A DNA stretch of 64,000 nucleotides, from contig CP124680.1 in NCBI GenBank assembly GCA_029961745.1, positions 2,604,001 to 2,668,000 of the forward strand. Direction: 5' to 3'. The notes below the pieces were generated by a model that was not told the DNA's origin, did not search any database, and worked only from the letters and a program-made list of their open reading frames with translations. This DNA is from Nocardioides sp. L-11A. GTDB taxonomy: Bacteria > Actinomycetota > Actinomycetes > Propionibacteriales > Nocardioidaceae. The position numbers were made by a program, and so were the translations under genes. Of the stretch, positions 46,796 to 55,677 are shown in pieces. Each line of letters begins with the position of its first letter. The stretch's first letter is position 1.

Positions 46796-47107
46796 ATGGT
46801 GCTCTTTCGCCGATCGCTCGGTGACATCCTGCGGAGTCGTCGTGCCGAGCTGGGTCTGACCCTCCGTGAGGTCTCCGGGTCGGCCCGGGTGAGCCTGGGC
46901 TACATCTCCGAGATCGAGCGTGGCCAGAAGGAGGCGTCCTCGGAGCTGCTGGCGTCGCTGTGCGACGCGCTCGAGATGCCGCTGTCCGACGTGCTCCGGG
47001 AGGTCGCCGACGCGGTGGCGCTCGAGGAGGCCGCGGCCCTGCTGGCCGCCGCGCCCACCCCGATCACGCCCCGCCGGGCCGGCGAGGTCGTCGCCTCCGC
47101 CGCCTGA
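46796..47107 (+). CDS. clgR: ClgR-like XRE-family transcriptional regulator
   Basis: A 103-aa helix-turn-helix protein (LGDILRSRRAELGLTLREVSGSARVSLGYISEIERGQKEASSELLASLCDALEMPLSDVLREV), matching ClgR, the activator of Clp protease and related stress genes. Start at ATG 46796 because GGAGAGGAG lies before it; an upstream alternative adds 17 non-conserved residues. The pgsA ... clgR order agrees with M. tuberculosis (Rv2746c-Rv2745c). The next, convergent gene encodes another proteostasis factor, HtpX. Confidence 0.88.
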   Translation: MVLFRRSLGDILRSRRAELGLTLREVSGSARVSLGYISEIERGQKEASSELLASLCDALEMPLSDVLREVADAVALEEAAALLAAAPTPITPRRAGEVVASAA

Positions 47108-47123
47108 CGGGCTCGGCCCGCGC

Positions 47124-47996
47124 TCAGCGGCCCGCCATCGCCTCCAGCCGGGCGATCCGGTCGGCCATCGGCGGGTGGGTGGAGAACATCTTCTGCACGT
47201 CCGCCGCGCGGAACGGGTTGGCGATCATCATGTGGCTGGCGTTCTGCAGCTGCGGGGTCGGCGCCAGGGGAGCGCGGGCGGTGCCGGTCTCCAGCTTGCG
47301 CAGCGCCGAGGCGAGGGCGAGCGGGTCGCCGGTGAGCCGGGCACCGTCCTCGTCGGCGTCGTACTCCCGGGTACGGCTGATCGCCATCTGGATGACCGCG
47401 GCCGCGAACGGCGCGAGCAGGGCGGTGCCGATCATGACCAGCGGGTTCGGGCGCTCTTCGTTGCTGCCGCCGCCGAAGATCGACGAGAACGCCAGGAACT
47501 GGGCGACCGAGCTGATCACGCCGGCGACGGCGGCGGCCACCGAGCCGGTGAGGATGTCGCGGTTGTAGACGTGCATCAGCTCGTGGCCGAGCACACCGCG
47601 CAGCTCGCGCTCGTCGAGGAGGCCGAGGATGCCCTCGGTGCAGCACACCGCGGCATGCTGCGGGTTGCGCCCGGTCGCGAAGGCGTTGGGCGCCTGGGTC
47701 GGGGAGACGTAGAGCGCCGGCATCGGCTGGCCAGCGCGCTCGGAGAGCTCCCGCACGATCCGGTACATCGCCGGCTGCTGCGATTCCGAGACCGGGTAGG
47801 CGCGCATCGCCTTGATCGCGAGCTTGTCGGAGTTCCAATAGCCGTACGCCGTGGTCCCGACGCCGATCAGCGCGAAGATCCAGATGAACGCGGAGCTGCC
47901 GGTCGCGGCCGCGATCAGGCCGCCGACCGCGAGCAGCAGCGCGAAGATGGCGCCGAACAGGCCGGCGGTCTTGAGGCCGTTGAAATGGCGGTGCAT
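47124..47996 (-). CDS. htpX: membrane zinc metalloprotease HtpX (M48B)
   Basis: A 290-aa membrane protease degrading damaged membrane proteins. Two N-terminal spans (about 10-53), LYVSPTQAPNAFATGRNPQHAAVCCTEGILGLL, zinc motif GVLGHELMHVYNRD (about 140), two more hydrophobic stretches (about 152-200), and a third zinc ligand in the YDADEDGARL segment. The length is standard. The first gene upstream on this strand is nei, 205 bp away, with a 90-bp palindrome between. Confidence 0.93.
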   Translation of the reverse strand: MHRHFNGLKTAGLFGAIFALLLAVGGLIAAATGSSAFIWIFALIGVGTTAYGYWNSDKLAIKAMRAYPVSESQQPAMYRIVRELSERAGQPMPALYVSPTQAPNAFATGRNPQHAAVCCTEGILGLLDERELRGVLGHELMHVYNRDILTGSVAAAVAGVISSVAQFLAFSSIFGGGSNEERPNPLVMIGTALLAPFAAAVIQMAISRTREYDADEDGARLTGDPLALASALRKLETGTARAPLAPTPQLQNASHMMIANPFRAADVQKMFSTHPPMADRIARLEAMAGR

Positions 47997-48067
47997 GCCA
48001 GGTCAACGAATGGCGGTGGGTGCCGCGTTCCGCACGTCCGGCGAGACCCGGGTCACGTGGCGGGTGT

Positions 48068-48157
48068 GGATTCATCACGGGATGTAGGCGAATCCGAGGT
48101 TCTGTAGGGGAACTCCGCTACAGAAGCGGGCATTCGCCTACATCCCCTGATGAATCC
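48068..48157. repeat. 90-bp near-perfect palindromic element
   Basis: The outer arms (48068-48093 and 48132-48157) are 26 bp with one mismatch. An inner CTGTAG (48102-48107) pairs with CTACAG (48118-48123). The element lies between the 3' end of nei and the 5' end of htpX. It is too large and too symmetrical for a plain terminator and has the form of a palindromic repeat or miniature mobile element, though no second copy is present in this window. Confidence 0.7.
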
Positions 48158-48201
48158 CACGGCAGCGGCACCCACCGAACGCCCGGACCGCGGCCGGTCG
48201 G

Positions 48202-48996
48202 TCAGCGGGGCTGACAGCGTGGGCACCAGTACGTCGTGCGCTCCCGGCCGGGCTGGCCCACCGACCCGGCCTCGATGATCGTGCGGCAGCGCAGGCACGG
48301 CTGCCGCTGGCGCCGGTAGACCCAGACCGGGTTGCGCCGGTCGCCTGTCGTGAGGGGGCGTCCTGTGCGCATCGCCGCCTGCAGCATCTGGCGCGCACGG
48401 TTGAGGAAGCGAGCGGGATCGGTGAGGCCGGCGACCGGTCCGATCGGGCACACGCCGTGGACGAAGCAGCTCTCCGCGAGCCAGATCGTGCCGATGCCCG
48501 CGACCACCGTCTGGTCGAGGAGAGCCTCGCCCAGCACGCGGTCCGGGCGGGTGGTCAGGCGAGCGACCGCCTCGGCGCGGTCGGCGTCGGTCCACGCCCC
48601 GAGCAGGTCGGGACCGAGGTGCCCGACGACGGACGCCTCCGCGGCTGTGGGGAGCAGCTCGACCAGCCCGAGCCGGAAGCCGATCGCCTCGGCCCGCTCG
48701 CTGCGGAGCACCACGCGCGCGTCCGCAGCCGGGCCGGGCCAGCGCTCGCCGGGCGCGATCACCCGCCAGCTTCCTTCCATCTTGAGGTGCGTGTGCAGGG
48801 TGAGCGGGGCGCCGTCCGGCATGGTCATCCGGGTGAGCAGGTGCTTGCCGTGGGTCGCGGTCAGCTCGACGACGGCGCCGGTCAGGTCGGTGGTCGCGAG
48901 CCGGGGGACCCGCAGGTCGGAGCCGGTGAGCAGCTGACCCGCCAGCGCCCGGTCCAGCCGGTCGGCAGTACGGCGGACCGCGTCTCCTTCAGGCAC
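48202..48996 (-). CDS. nei: Fpg/Nei-family DNA glycosylase
   Basis: A 264-aa endonuclease VIII-type glycosylase/AP lyase removing oxidised bases. The N-terminal PEGD (catalytic Pro2 and Glu3 after removal of the initiator) is exact, LHTHLKMEGSW carries the conserved Lys, helix-two-turn-helix LLDQTVVAGIGTIWLAE follows, and the C terminus is a zinc finger (CLRCRTII ... YWCPRCQ). The GTG start at 48996 is required to place the PEGD motif. It lies 8 bp after lhr, as in M. tuberculosis (Rv3297/Rv3296). Confidence 0.93.
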   Translation of the reverse strand: MPEGDAVRRTADRLDRALAGQLLTGSDLRVPRLATTDLTGAVVELTATHGKHLLTRMTMPDGAPLTLHTHLKMEGSWRVIAPGERWPGPAADARVVLRSERAEAIGFRLGLVELLPTAAEASVVGHLGPDLLGAWTDADRAEAVARLTTRPDRVLGEALLDQTVVAGIGTIWLAESCFVHGVCPIGPVAGLTDPARFLNRARQMLQAAMRTGRPLTTGDRRNPVWVYRRQRQPCLRCRTIIEAGSVGQPGRERTTYWCPRCQPR

Positions 48997-49004
48997 GGCC
49001 CACC

Positions 49005-52000
49005 TCAGGCCCGGATCCGCAGGCCGCGGGGAGTGGCCACGAAACCGGCCGCCGCGAGCGCGTCGCGCAGCGGGCCGCCGCTTCCGAGCAGGGCGGTGCC
49101 GTCGGCCTTCTCGACGGTCAGCTGCCCCAGTGTGCCGCGGCGCACTGCCGTGGACAGCGCCTCCGCGGCCGGGCCGAGCCGCTCGGGCTCCTCGGTCCAG
49201 GTGAGCAGCGTGCGCCCGCCGCGCTCGACGTAGAGGGTCAGGGCGCCGTCGACGAGGACGACCAGCGCCCCTGCCTTGCGACCGGGGCGGTGCCCGCCGT
49301 CCTGCTCCCGGTCGGCCGCGGGCCAGGGCAGGGCGGCGCCGTAGGGGTTGGCCGGATCGGTCGCGGCGAGGGCGACGGCGACCGGCTTGGCGTCGGGAGC
49401 CTCGCCGCCGGCCGGGGCACCGAAGGAGCGCAGCCTGTCGACGGCGCCGGCGGTGCCGAACTGGGCGGCGCCGAGGCCCTCGACGAAGTAGCCCCGGCGG
49501 CAGCGTCCGGCGTCCTCGAACGCGCTCAGCACCTTGTAGACCGCCGCGAACCCGCCGGGCACGCGTTCGTTGACCACCGCGCCGCGGGTCACGAGGCCGT
49601 GCCGCTCGAGCAGCTGCTCCGCGGCGGCGTGGGCGCGTCGGGTCGGGTCGGTGTCGATGGCCGGTAGGAGCGCCCAGCGACCCGCCGTCTCGGGCGGACC
49701 GGTGCGGGCGACGCGGCCGGGGCGTGCCGGCGCGCGGCGGGTGCGGTGCGCCGCACGCCCCGAGCGGGTGAGCGCCCGCAGCGGGGTCAGCGTGTCGTTG
49801 GTGAGGTGCCCAGCCCACACGAGTGCCCACAGCGCGGCGCTGACCGCCTCGTCGAGGGGAGTGTCCTCTCCGGCGTCGCGGCAGGCGCGCGCGACCTGGT
49901 CGGCGACCTGGCGGAAGAACCAGGCGCCGCCGGGCGCGAGCACGTCGAGCACCCGCTGATGGAGGGGATCCTCGACCGGGCCGGGCTCCGGCAGCGTGAG
50001 GTGGGCCCGATCGACGAGATGGAGCGAGACCCAGCCGTCGCTGCCCGGCAGCGCGCCGTGCCCGGACCAGACGACCTCGCCGGTCGCGGTCAGCTCGTCG
50101 AGCAGGGCCGGTTCGTAGTCACGGACCCGGGCCGGCAGCACCAGCGACTCCAGGGCGCTCGCCGGCATCGGTGCGCCGGCGAGCTGCTCGACGGTGTGCA
50201 GCAGCCCGTCGACCCCGCGCGGGCCCTTCGCCCCTCTCGTCGAACTCGGTGTGATCTGGTGCCACGCGGTCGAGAACCGGGCCAGCGTCGTCGGCTCCAC
50301 CGGCTCGATCTCGTGGCGCAGTCGGGCCAGTGAGCGGCGCCGCAGCCGGCGCAGCACCTCGACGTCGCACCATTCCTCGCCGTCCAACGACACGGCGACC
50401 GGCCGGAACTCGCCGGACAGCACCCGACCCTGCGCCTCCAGCCGCTGCAGGGTGTGCCGGACGACGGCGACGCCGAGGCCGAGCCGGGTCGCGACCTGGT
50501 CGACGGTGAACGGGCCGTGGGTGCGGGCGTAGCGGCCCACCAGGTCGGCGAGCGGGTCGTCGACCGGCTCGGTGAACGCGGCGGGAGTGCCGGGCGGGGC
50601 GGGGACGCCGAGACCGTCGCGCAGTCGGGCGACGTCCTCGACGACGGCCCACGCGTGGCCGTATGCCATCCGGACCTCGACCACCCGGCGGGCGGCGACG
50701 AGGTCGGCCAGCCACTCGGCGACCGGCGCGTCCTCGCGGGCGCGCCGGGCCACCTCGTCCGCGGTGAGCGGCCCGAGCAGGCGGAGCAGGTCGACCAGGC
50801 CCTCGGCGTCGCGCGCTCGGCGCTCGGGGGTGGTGCGCTGCAGCTCGGCCTCGACCTCGGCCAGCACGTCGGGATCGAGCAGCTCGCGCAGCTCGGCCCG
50901 CCCGAGGAGCTCCGCGAGCAGCCCCTGATCGAGGGTGAGCGCGGCGGCGCGGCGCTCGGCGAGAGGGGAGTCGCCCTCGTAGACGAACTGGGCGACATAG
51001 CCGAACATCAGCGTCCGCGCGTACGGCGACGGCTGGGTCGTCTCGACCTCGGTGACCGTGACCGCGCGCTGGTCGACGCGGCGCAGGAGCGTGGTCAGGC
51101 CCGGCAGGTCGTAGACGTCGTTGAGCACCTCGCGGACCGTCTCGAGGACGATCGGGAACGCGGGATAGCGAGCGGCGACCTCGAGCAGCGAGGCCGCGCG
51201 CTGCCGCTGCTGCCACAGCGGGGATCGGCGCCCGGGGTCGCGGCGGGGCAGCAGGAGGGCGCGCGCCGCGCACTCGCGGAACCGCGCCGCGAAGAGCGCC
51301 GACCCGCCGACCTCGCGGGTGACGATCTCCTCGATCTCGTCGGGCTCGAACGCGATCAGGTCGGCACCGGGCGGCTCGGCGTCGGTGTCGGGGATCCGGA
51401 TCACGATGCCGTCGTCGGAGGCCAGCGCCTGGCCGTCGATGCCGTAGCGCTCGCGCAGCCGGGCGTTGATCGCGAGCGCCCACGGGGAGTGCACGGCGGT
51501 GCCGTAGGGCGAGTGCACCGCGAGGCGCCAGTCGCCCAGCTCGTCGCGGAACCTCTCGACCAGGACCGTCGTGTCGCTGGGCAGCACGCGCGTCGCCTCG
51601 ACCTGCTCGCGGAGGTAGGCGACCAGGTTGGCGGCGGCGTTGTCGTCGAGTCCCACCTCGCGGGCGCGCGCCTCGGCCTCGGCGGCGGGCACCGCGGCCA
51701 GCTCGCGGGTGAACGCGCCGATCGCCTCGCCGAGCTCGGTCGGACGCCCGGCGGTGTCGCCCTTCCAGAACGGCAGCCGTCCGGGCACACCCGGCGCCGG
51801 GGTCACGATCACCCGGTCGTGGGTGATGTCCTCGATCCGCCAGCTGGTGGCACCGAGGGCGAACACGTCGCCGACCCGGCTCTCGTAGACCATCTCCTCG
51901 TCGAGCTCGCCGACGCGCCGGTTGGTGCCCTCGCCGGCGAGGAAGACGCCGTAGAGGCCCCGGTCGGGGATGGTGCCGCCGCTGGTCACGGCGAGCCGCT

Positions 52001-53591
52001 GGGCGCCGGGCCGGCCGCTGATCACGCCGGTGACGCGGTCCCAGGTGATGCGCGGGCGGAGCTCGGCGAACTCGTCGGAGGGATAGCGGCCGGCCAGCAG
52101 ATCGAGCACGGCGTCGTAGGCCGAGCGGGGGAGCTGGGCGTAGGGAGCGCTGCGGCGCACCAGCGCGAACAGCTCGTCGACGTCCCATTCGTCGGCCGCG
52201 GTCGCGGCGACGACCTGTTGGGCGAGCACGTCGAGAGGGTTGGCGGGGACGCGCAGCGCCTCGATGCCGCCGGTGCGCATCCGGGCGACGGCGACCGCGG
52301 CGGGCGCGAGGTCGCCGCGGTGCTGGGGGAAGAACACGCCCGCCGAGGTCTCCCCGACCTGGTGGCCGGCCCGTCCGACGCGCTGCAGCGCACTCGCCAC
52401 GCTGGGTGGCGAGGCGATCTGCAGCACCAGGTCGACCGCGCCCATGTCGATGCCGAGCTCCAGGCTGCTGGTGGCGACGACCGCCGGGAGCCGCCCGGAC
52501 TTGAGGTCGTCCTCGACCAGGGCGCGCTGCTCCTTGGACACCGAGCCGTGGTGGGTGCGGGCCAGCACGGGGGCCGCCCCCGCAGCGGCGCCGGACTGCG
52601 CCATGATCTGGGCGGGGGGCGTGAGGCCCTCTGTGGTCACCTCGGTGGCGATCTCGTTGAGCCGCGCGGTCAGCCGCTCCGCCGTGCGCCGTCCGTTGGT
52701 GAACACGATCGTCGAGCGGTGCTCGCCGATCAGCTCGGCGACCCGCTGCTCGACATGGGGCCAGATGCTGGCCCGGGCCGGGGGTGCGGTCGGGTCGTCG
52801 TCCTCGACCACCTGGCCGAGCTCGGTCATGTCCTCGACCGGGACCTCGACGCGCAGGTCCCACTCCTTGTGGGTGGGCGGGGCGACGATCTCGACCGGTG
52901 CGGTGCCGCCGAGGAAGCGGGCGACCTCCTCGGTGGGCCGCACCGTCGCGGACAGTCCGATGCGCTGTGCCGGCCCGGGCAGGAGGGCGTCGAGGCGCTC
53001 GAGGCTGAGCGCGAGATGGGCGCCGCGCTTGGTGCCCGCGACCGCATGCACCTCGTCGACGATCACGGTCTCGATGCCGCGCAGGGTCTCGCGGGCCTGG
53101 CTGGTGAGGATGAGGAAGAGCGACTCGGGAGTGGTGATGAGGACATCGGGCGGCCGGGTGGCGAGGCGCCGGCGCTCGCTGTCGGGCGTGTCGCCGGAGC
53201 GGATGCCGACGGTGATCTCGGGCAGCGGGCGGCCGGGATCGAGGCGCTCCGCGGTCTGCCGGATGCCGGTCAGCGGAGCACGCAGGTTGCGCTCGACGTC
53301 GACGGCGAGCGCCTTGAGCGGGGAGACGTAGAGCACGCGGGTGCGGTGCAGCCGGTCATCGGGTGGCGCAGTGGTGAGCAGCCGGTCGAGGCCGGCGAGG
53401 AAGGCACTGAGGGTCTTGCCCGATCCCGTGGGCGCGACGACCAGGGTGTGCCGGTCGCGGGCGATCGCGTCCCACGCACCGGCCTGGGCGGCGGTCGGCT
53501 CCGCGAAGGCTGCACGGAACCAAGCGCGCGTCGCCTCGCTGAACCGGCCGAGCGGATCGCCCGGCGGATCCGACTGCCGGACGTCCACCAT
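49005..53591 (-). CDS. lhr: Lhr-type ATP-dependent DNA repair helicase
   Basis: A 1528-aa superfamily-2 helicase. The motor has Walker A APTGSGKTLSAFL (about residue 55), VIVDEVHAV (about 180) and LSATVRP. Further on are the second RecA fold (TSSLELGIDMGAVD, RVGRAGHQVG), a winged helix, and a long C-terminal region of the bacterial Lhr-CTD kind. Lhr is a 3'-5' helicase in a repair pathway induced by DNA damage. The frame is open far upstream but ATG 53591 follows GGGAGGATGG. A PafBC-type promoter precedes it; nei follows at 8 bp. Confidence 0.94.
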   Translation of the reverse strand: MVDVRQSDPPGDPLGRFSEATRAWFRAAFAEPTAAQAGAWDAIARDRHTLVVAPTGSGKTLSAFLAGLDRLLTTAPPDDRLHRTRVLYVSPLKALAVDVERNLRAPLTGIRQTAERLDPGRPLPEITVGIRSGDTPDSERRRLATRPPDVLITTPESLFLILTSQARETLRGIETVIVDEVHAVAGTKRGAHLALSLERLDALLPGPAQRIGLSATVRPTEEVARFLGGTAPVEIVAPPTHKEWDLRVEVPVEDMTELGQVVEDDDPTAPPARASIWPHVEQRVAELIGEHRSTIVFTNGRRTAERLTARLNEIATEVTTEGLTPPAQIMAQSGAAAGAAPVLARTHHGSVSKEQRALVEDDLKSGRLPAVVATSSLELGIDMGAVDLVLQIASPPSVASALQRVGRAGHQVGETSAGVFFPQHRGDLAPAAVAVARMRTGGIEALRVPANPLDVLAQQVVAATAADEWDVDELFALVRRSAPYAQLPRSAYDAVLDLLAGRYPSDEFAELRPRITWDRVTGVISGRPGAQRLAVTSGGTIPDRGLYGVFLAGEGTNRRVGELDEEMVYESRVGDVFALGATSWRIEDITHDRVIVTPAPGVPGRLPFWKGDTAGRPTELGEAIGAFTRELAAVPAAEAEARAREVGLDDNAAANLVAYLREQVEATRVLPSDTTVLVERFRDELGDWRLAVHSPYGTAVHSPWALAINARLRERYGIDGQALASDDGIVIRIPDTDAEPPGADLIAFEPDEIEEIVTREVGGSALFAARFRECAARALLLPRRDPGRRSPLWQQRQRAASLLEVAARYPAFPIVLETVREVLNDVYDLPGLTTLLRRVDQRAVTVTEVETTQPSPYARTLMFGYVAQFVYEGDSPLAERRAAALTLDQGLLAELLGRAELRELLDPDVLAEVEAELQRTTPERRARDAEGLVDLLRLLGPLTADEVARRAREDAPVAEWLADLVAARRVVEVRMAYGHAWAVVEDVARLRDGLGVPAPPGTPAAFTEPVDDPLADLVGRYARTHGPFTVDQVATRLGLGVAVVRHTLQRLEAQGRVLSGEFRPVAVSLDGEEWCDVEVLRRLRRRSLARLRHEIEPVEPTTLARFSTAWHQITPSSTRGAKGPRGVDGLLHTVEQLAGAPMPASALESLVLPARVRDYEPALLDELTATGEVVWSGHGALPGSDGWVSLHLVDRAHLTLPEPGPVEDPLHQRVLDVLAPGGAWFFRQVADQVARACRDAGEDTPLDEAVSAALWALVWAGHLTNDTLTPLRALTRSGRAAHRTRRAPARPGRVARTGPPETAGRWALLPAIDTDPTRRAHAAAEQLLERHGLVTRGAVVNERVPGGFAAVYKVLSAFEDAGRCRRGYFVEGLGAAQFGTAGAVDRLRSFGAPAGGEAPDAKPVAVALAATDPANPYGAALPWPAADREQDGGHRPGRKAGALVVLVDGALTLYVERGGRTLLTWTEEPERLGPAAEALSTAVRRGTLGQLTVEKADGTALLGSGGPLRDALAAAGFVATPRGLRIRA

Positions 53592-53597
53592 GGCGCC

Positions 53598-53620
53598 ATC
53601 CTCCCGCACGGCACCGACAC
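53598..53620 (-). promoter_or_regulatory. PafBC/RecA-NDp-like damage promoter of lhr
   Basis: On the minus strand GTGTCGGTG (complement of 53612-53620), 8 nt, then GAGGAT (complement of 53598-53603), 6 nt before the ATG. The known LexA-independent consensus is TTGTCRGTG, N8, TAnnnT; here one base of the first element and one of the second differ, with exact spacing. It overlaps the Shine-Dalgarno-like GGGAGG. Confidence 0.5.
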
Positions 53621-53639
53621 CACCGCGACAGTCGCGGGG

Positions 53640-53645
53640 CACAAT
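53640..53645 (+). promoter_or_regulatory. -10 box for leaderless sortase gene
   Basis: CACAAT lies 6 nt before the GTG at 53652. Confidence 0.5.
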
Positions 53646-53651
53646 GGGCGG

Positions 53652-54329
53652 GTGGCTGTGGAGGAGGGGCATCGACGGCGCGATCTCGCACTGGTGTCGG
53701 GCGTGGTCGGGCTCGTCGTGGCGCTCCTGGTCGCGTGGCTGCTGCTGCGCGATGACGAAGCGCCGGAGCCGCCGGCCGCCGTACCCACGCCGGTCGCGAT
53801 GCCGACCCCGACCCCCGCGCCGGCACCCACTCCGACCGATCCCTGTGCCCGCCAGGCGCTCAGCGGCTTCGCACCGACCTCGATCACCGTCCCCGGGGTC
53901 GCGAAGGGGGCCCGGGTCCTGGCGCTGCCCCGCGACGCGGCCGGTGTGCCCGGAGTGCCGCCGGTGTCCGACAAGCTGTCCTTCGCCTGGGACCGCGGGG
54001 GCGTCGAGCCCGGTTCCGCGCAGGGCCACGTGCTGCTCAACACCCACACCTGGCCCGACGGCTCCGCGATGGGCAACAGGCTGCTCGCCGGCCTCGCCGT
54101 CGGCGGCCGGATCGTGCTGGCGACCGGGAAGGGCGCCGAGCGCCAGGTCGCCTGCTACACGGTGACCGAGCGGAGCGAGGTCCTGGCCCGCGACGGCTTC
54201 CCCGGCTGGGACGCGGTCGACGGGCCGGCCGAGGTCGTCATCGTGGTCTGCTCCGGGCAGCGACGAGGACCGGGCGACTGGACGCACCGCACCCTGTGGT
54301 TCGCCGGTCGGTCCGGGGCGGCTACCTGA
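53652..54329 (+). CDS. class F-like sortase
   Basis: A 225-aa membrane-anchored sortase. One membrane segment (about 15-35), Pro/Thr-rich linker (about 40-62), then the beta-barrel with likely catalytic His in VLLNTHTW, Cys in VIVVCSG and Arg in DWTHRTLWFA. Sortases of this class are common in actinobacteria and act on secreted proteins outside the membrane; no substrate with an LPxTG-type tail was seen nearby. GTG 53652 was chosen because CACAAT is 6 nt upstream; the long upstream frame is antisense to lhr. Its last 8 bp overlap the convergent MFS gene. Confidence 0.8.
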   Translation: MAVEEGHRRRDLALVSGVVGLVVALLVAWLLLRDDEAPEPPAAVPTPVAMPTPTPAPAPTPTDPCARQALSGFAPTSITVPGVAKGARVLALPRDAAGVPGVPPVSDKLSFAWDRGGVEPGSAQGHVLLNTHTWPDGSAMGNRLLAGLAVGGRIVLATGKGAERQVACYTVTERSEVLARDGFPGWDAVDGPAEVVIVVCSGQRRGPGDWTHRTLWFAGRSGAAT

Positions 54330-55608
54330 CCGGCTCAGGTACGACGGCGGGCCGGCCGTTGACCGCAGCGGGCAGGTGCCGCTCCAGCACGGTCGCGACG
54401 ATGGCGATCGCGCCGCACCCGGCGACCATGAGCGCGATCAGCGTGGACGCGTGACCGTGCTCGAGCAGGAACCCGGCGACGATCGGGCCGGCGACGGTCC
54501 CGGCCTGGACGGCGGCCGAGTTGAGCGCGTTGTAGCGCCCGCGGAGGTGGTCGGCGGCCAGGTCGTTGTTGATGGCGGGCAGCGTCGGCTGCAGCAGGGT
54601 CTCGCCGATCCCGAAGACCAGGCCGAACCCGAGCAGGCCGGTCACCGCGAGGGCGCTGCCGGGCGCGAGGGCGCCGGTGCCGACGAGCAGCCAGGCGAAC
54701 GCCCACAGGGCGGCCATCACCGTCAGCACCCGGGTGCGGCGGCGTCCGCGGATCCGGCCCATCACGGTGAACTGGAGGGCCACGATGACGAAGGTGTTGA
54801 GGGCGAAGGCGAACCCGATGACGCCGGTCGACAGCCCGGCCTCGGTCCGGGCGAAGGCCGGCAGCCCGGCCTCGAACTGGCCGTAGCCGATGAACGTGGC
54901 GACGAAGGTCAGCAGGGTCAGCCAGCGCACTGCCGGGCTGCGCAGGATGGCGCGGTAGCCGGCGGCGGGGCCGGAGAGGGCGCCGGACAGGAGGTCGCGG
55001 GGCGGATGCAGGACCCGGCCGTGCAGGTGCCGGAGCGGGCCGAGGAAGAGCGCGAGCGGCACCAGGCCGGCGAGCGCGTCCGCGACGTAGATCGCGGTGA
55101 ACGTCTCCGGCCGGTCGACGTCCGCGAACAGGCCGCCGACGATGCCGCCCACCCCGAGGCCGAGGTTGGTCAGGGCGAAGTTGACGCCGAAGTACTGCTG
55201 GCGCGTCTCGCCCTCGACGACGGTGGCGATCAGGGAGTTGAAGGCCGGCCACGAGGCGCCGAAGTTGATGCCGATCAGGACGAGCGCGACCGTCGCGGCC
55301 GCGGGGGTGGTCGCGAACGCCAGCAGCAGGGTGCCGGCCACCATGGCGGACTGCCCGGCGAGCAGCACCACGCGGGCGCCGTACCTGTCGACGAGGGCGC
55401 CGCTCGGTGCCGTCACCACGAAGGCCGCGGCGGCGATCACCGCCATCAGCAGACCCGAGACGCCGAGACCGAACCCGCGCACCTCGTGCAGGTAGATCAG
55501 GGTGAAGGGCAGGACCAGACCGCGGCCCAGGGTGGAGACCGCGACGGTGGACAGCAGCCACCGGCCCTCGGTGGGAAGTGCGGTCCAGAACGACTTCATC
55601 GAGATCAT
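54322..55608 (-). CDS. MFS transporter (paralogue of the next gene)
   Basis: A 428-aa major facilitator with about 12 membrane segments. The intracellular loop GALVDRYGARVVLL is the A-type MFS motif between TM2 and TM3. It shares with the gene at 55678-56946 a near-identical opening (FWxALPTEGRWLLSTVA, LGRGLxLPFTLIYLHEVRGF) and closing architecture, showing a tandem duplication. A 6-bp inverted repeat ACCGTG / CACGGT (55615-55631) sits just before its start. Substrate unknown; drug or small-molecule export is likely. Alternative start 9 bases downstream (MKSFW). Confidence 0.85.
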   Translation of the reverse strand: MISMKSFWTALPTEGRWLLSTVAVSTLGRGLVLPFTLIYLHEVRGFGLGVSGLLMAVIAAAAFVVTAPSGALVDRYGARVVLLAGQSAMVAGTLLLAFATTPAAATVALVLIGINFGASWPAFNSLIATVVEGETRQQYFGVNFALTNLGLGVGGIVGGLFADVDRPETFTAIYVADALAGLVPLALFLGPLRHLHGRVLHPPRDLLSGALSGPAAGYRAILRSPAVRWLTLLTFVATFIGYGQFEAGLPAFARTEAGLSTGVIGFAFALNTFVIVALQFTVMGRIRGRRRTRVLTVMAALWAFAWLLVGTGALAPGSALAVTGLLGFGLVFGIGETLLQPTLPAINNDLAADHLRGRYNALNSAAVQAGTVAGPIVAGFLLEHGHASTLIALMVAGCGAIAIVATVLERHLPAAVNGRPAVVPEPVR

Positions 55609-55677
55609 GCGTGGACCGTGTGCTTCACGGTTGAAAACTTTACGACCGGCGTCGGACGGCCCGGAAATCGTGCGGCG

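Noticed and set aside
50454..54329. 1291-codon plus-strand open frame antisense to lhr
   Set aside because: High GC opens the antisense frame of lhr. Only its last 226 codons (from GTG 53652) encode a recognisable sortase.
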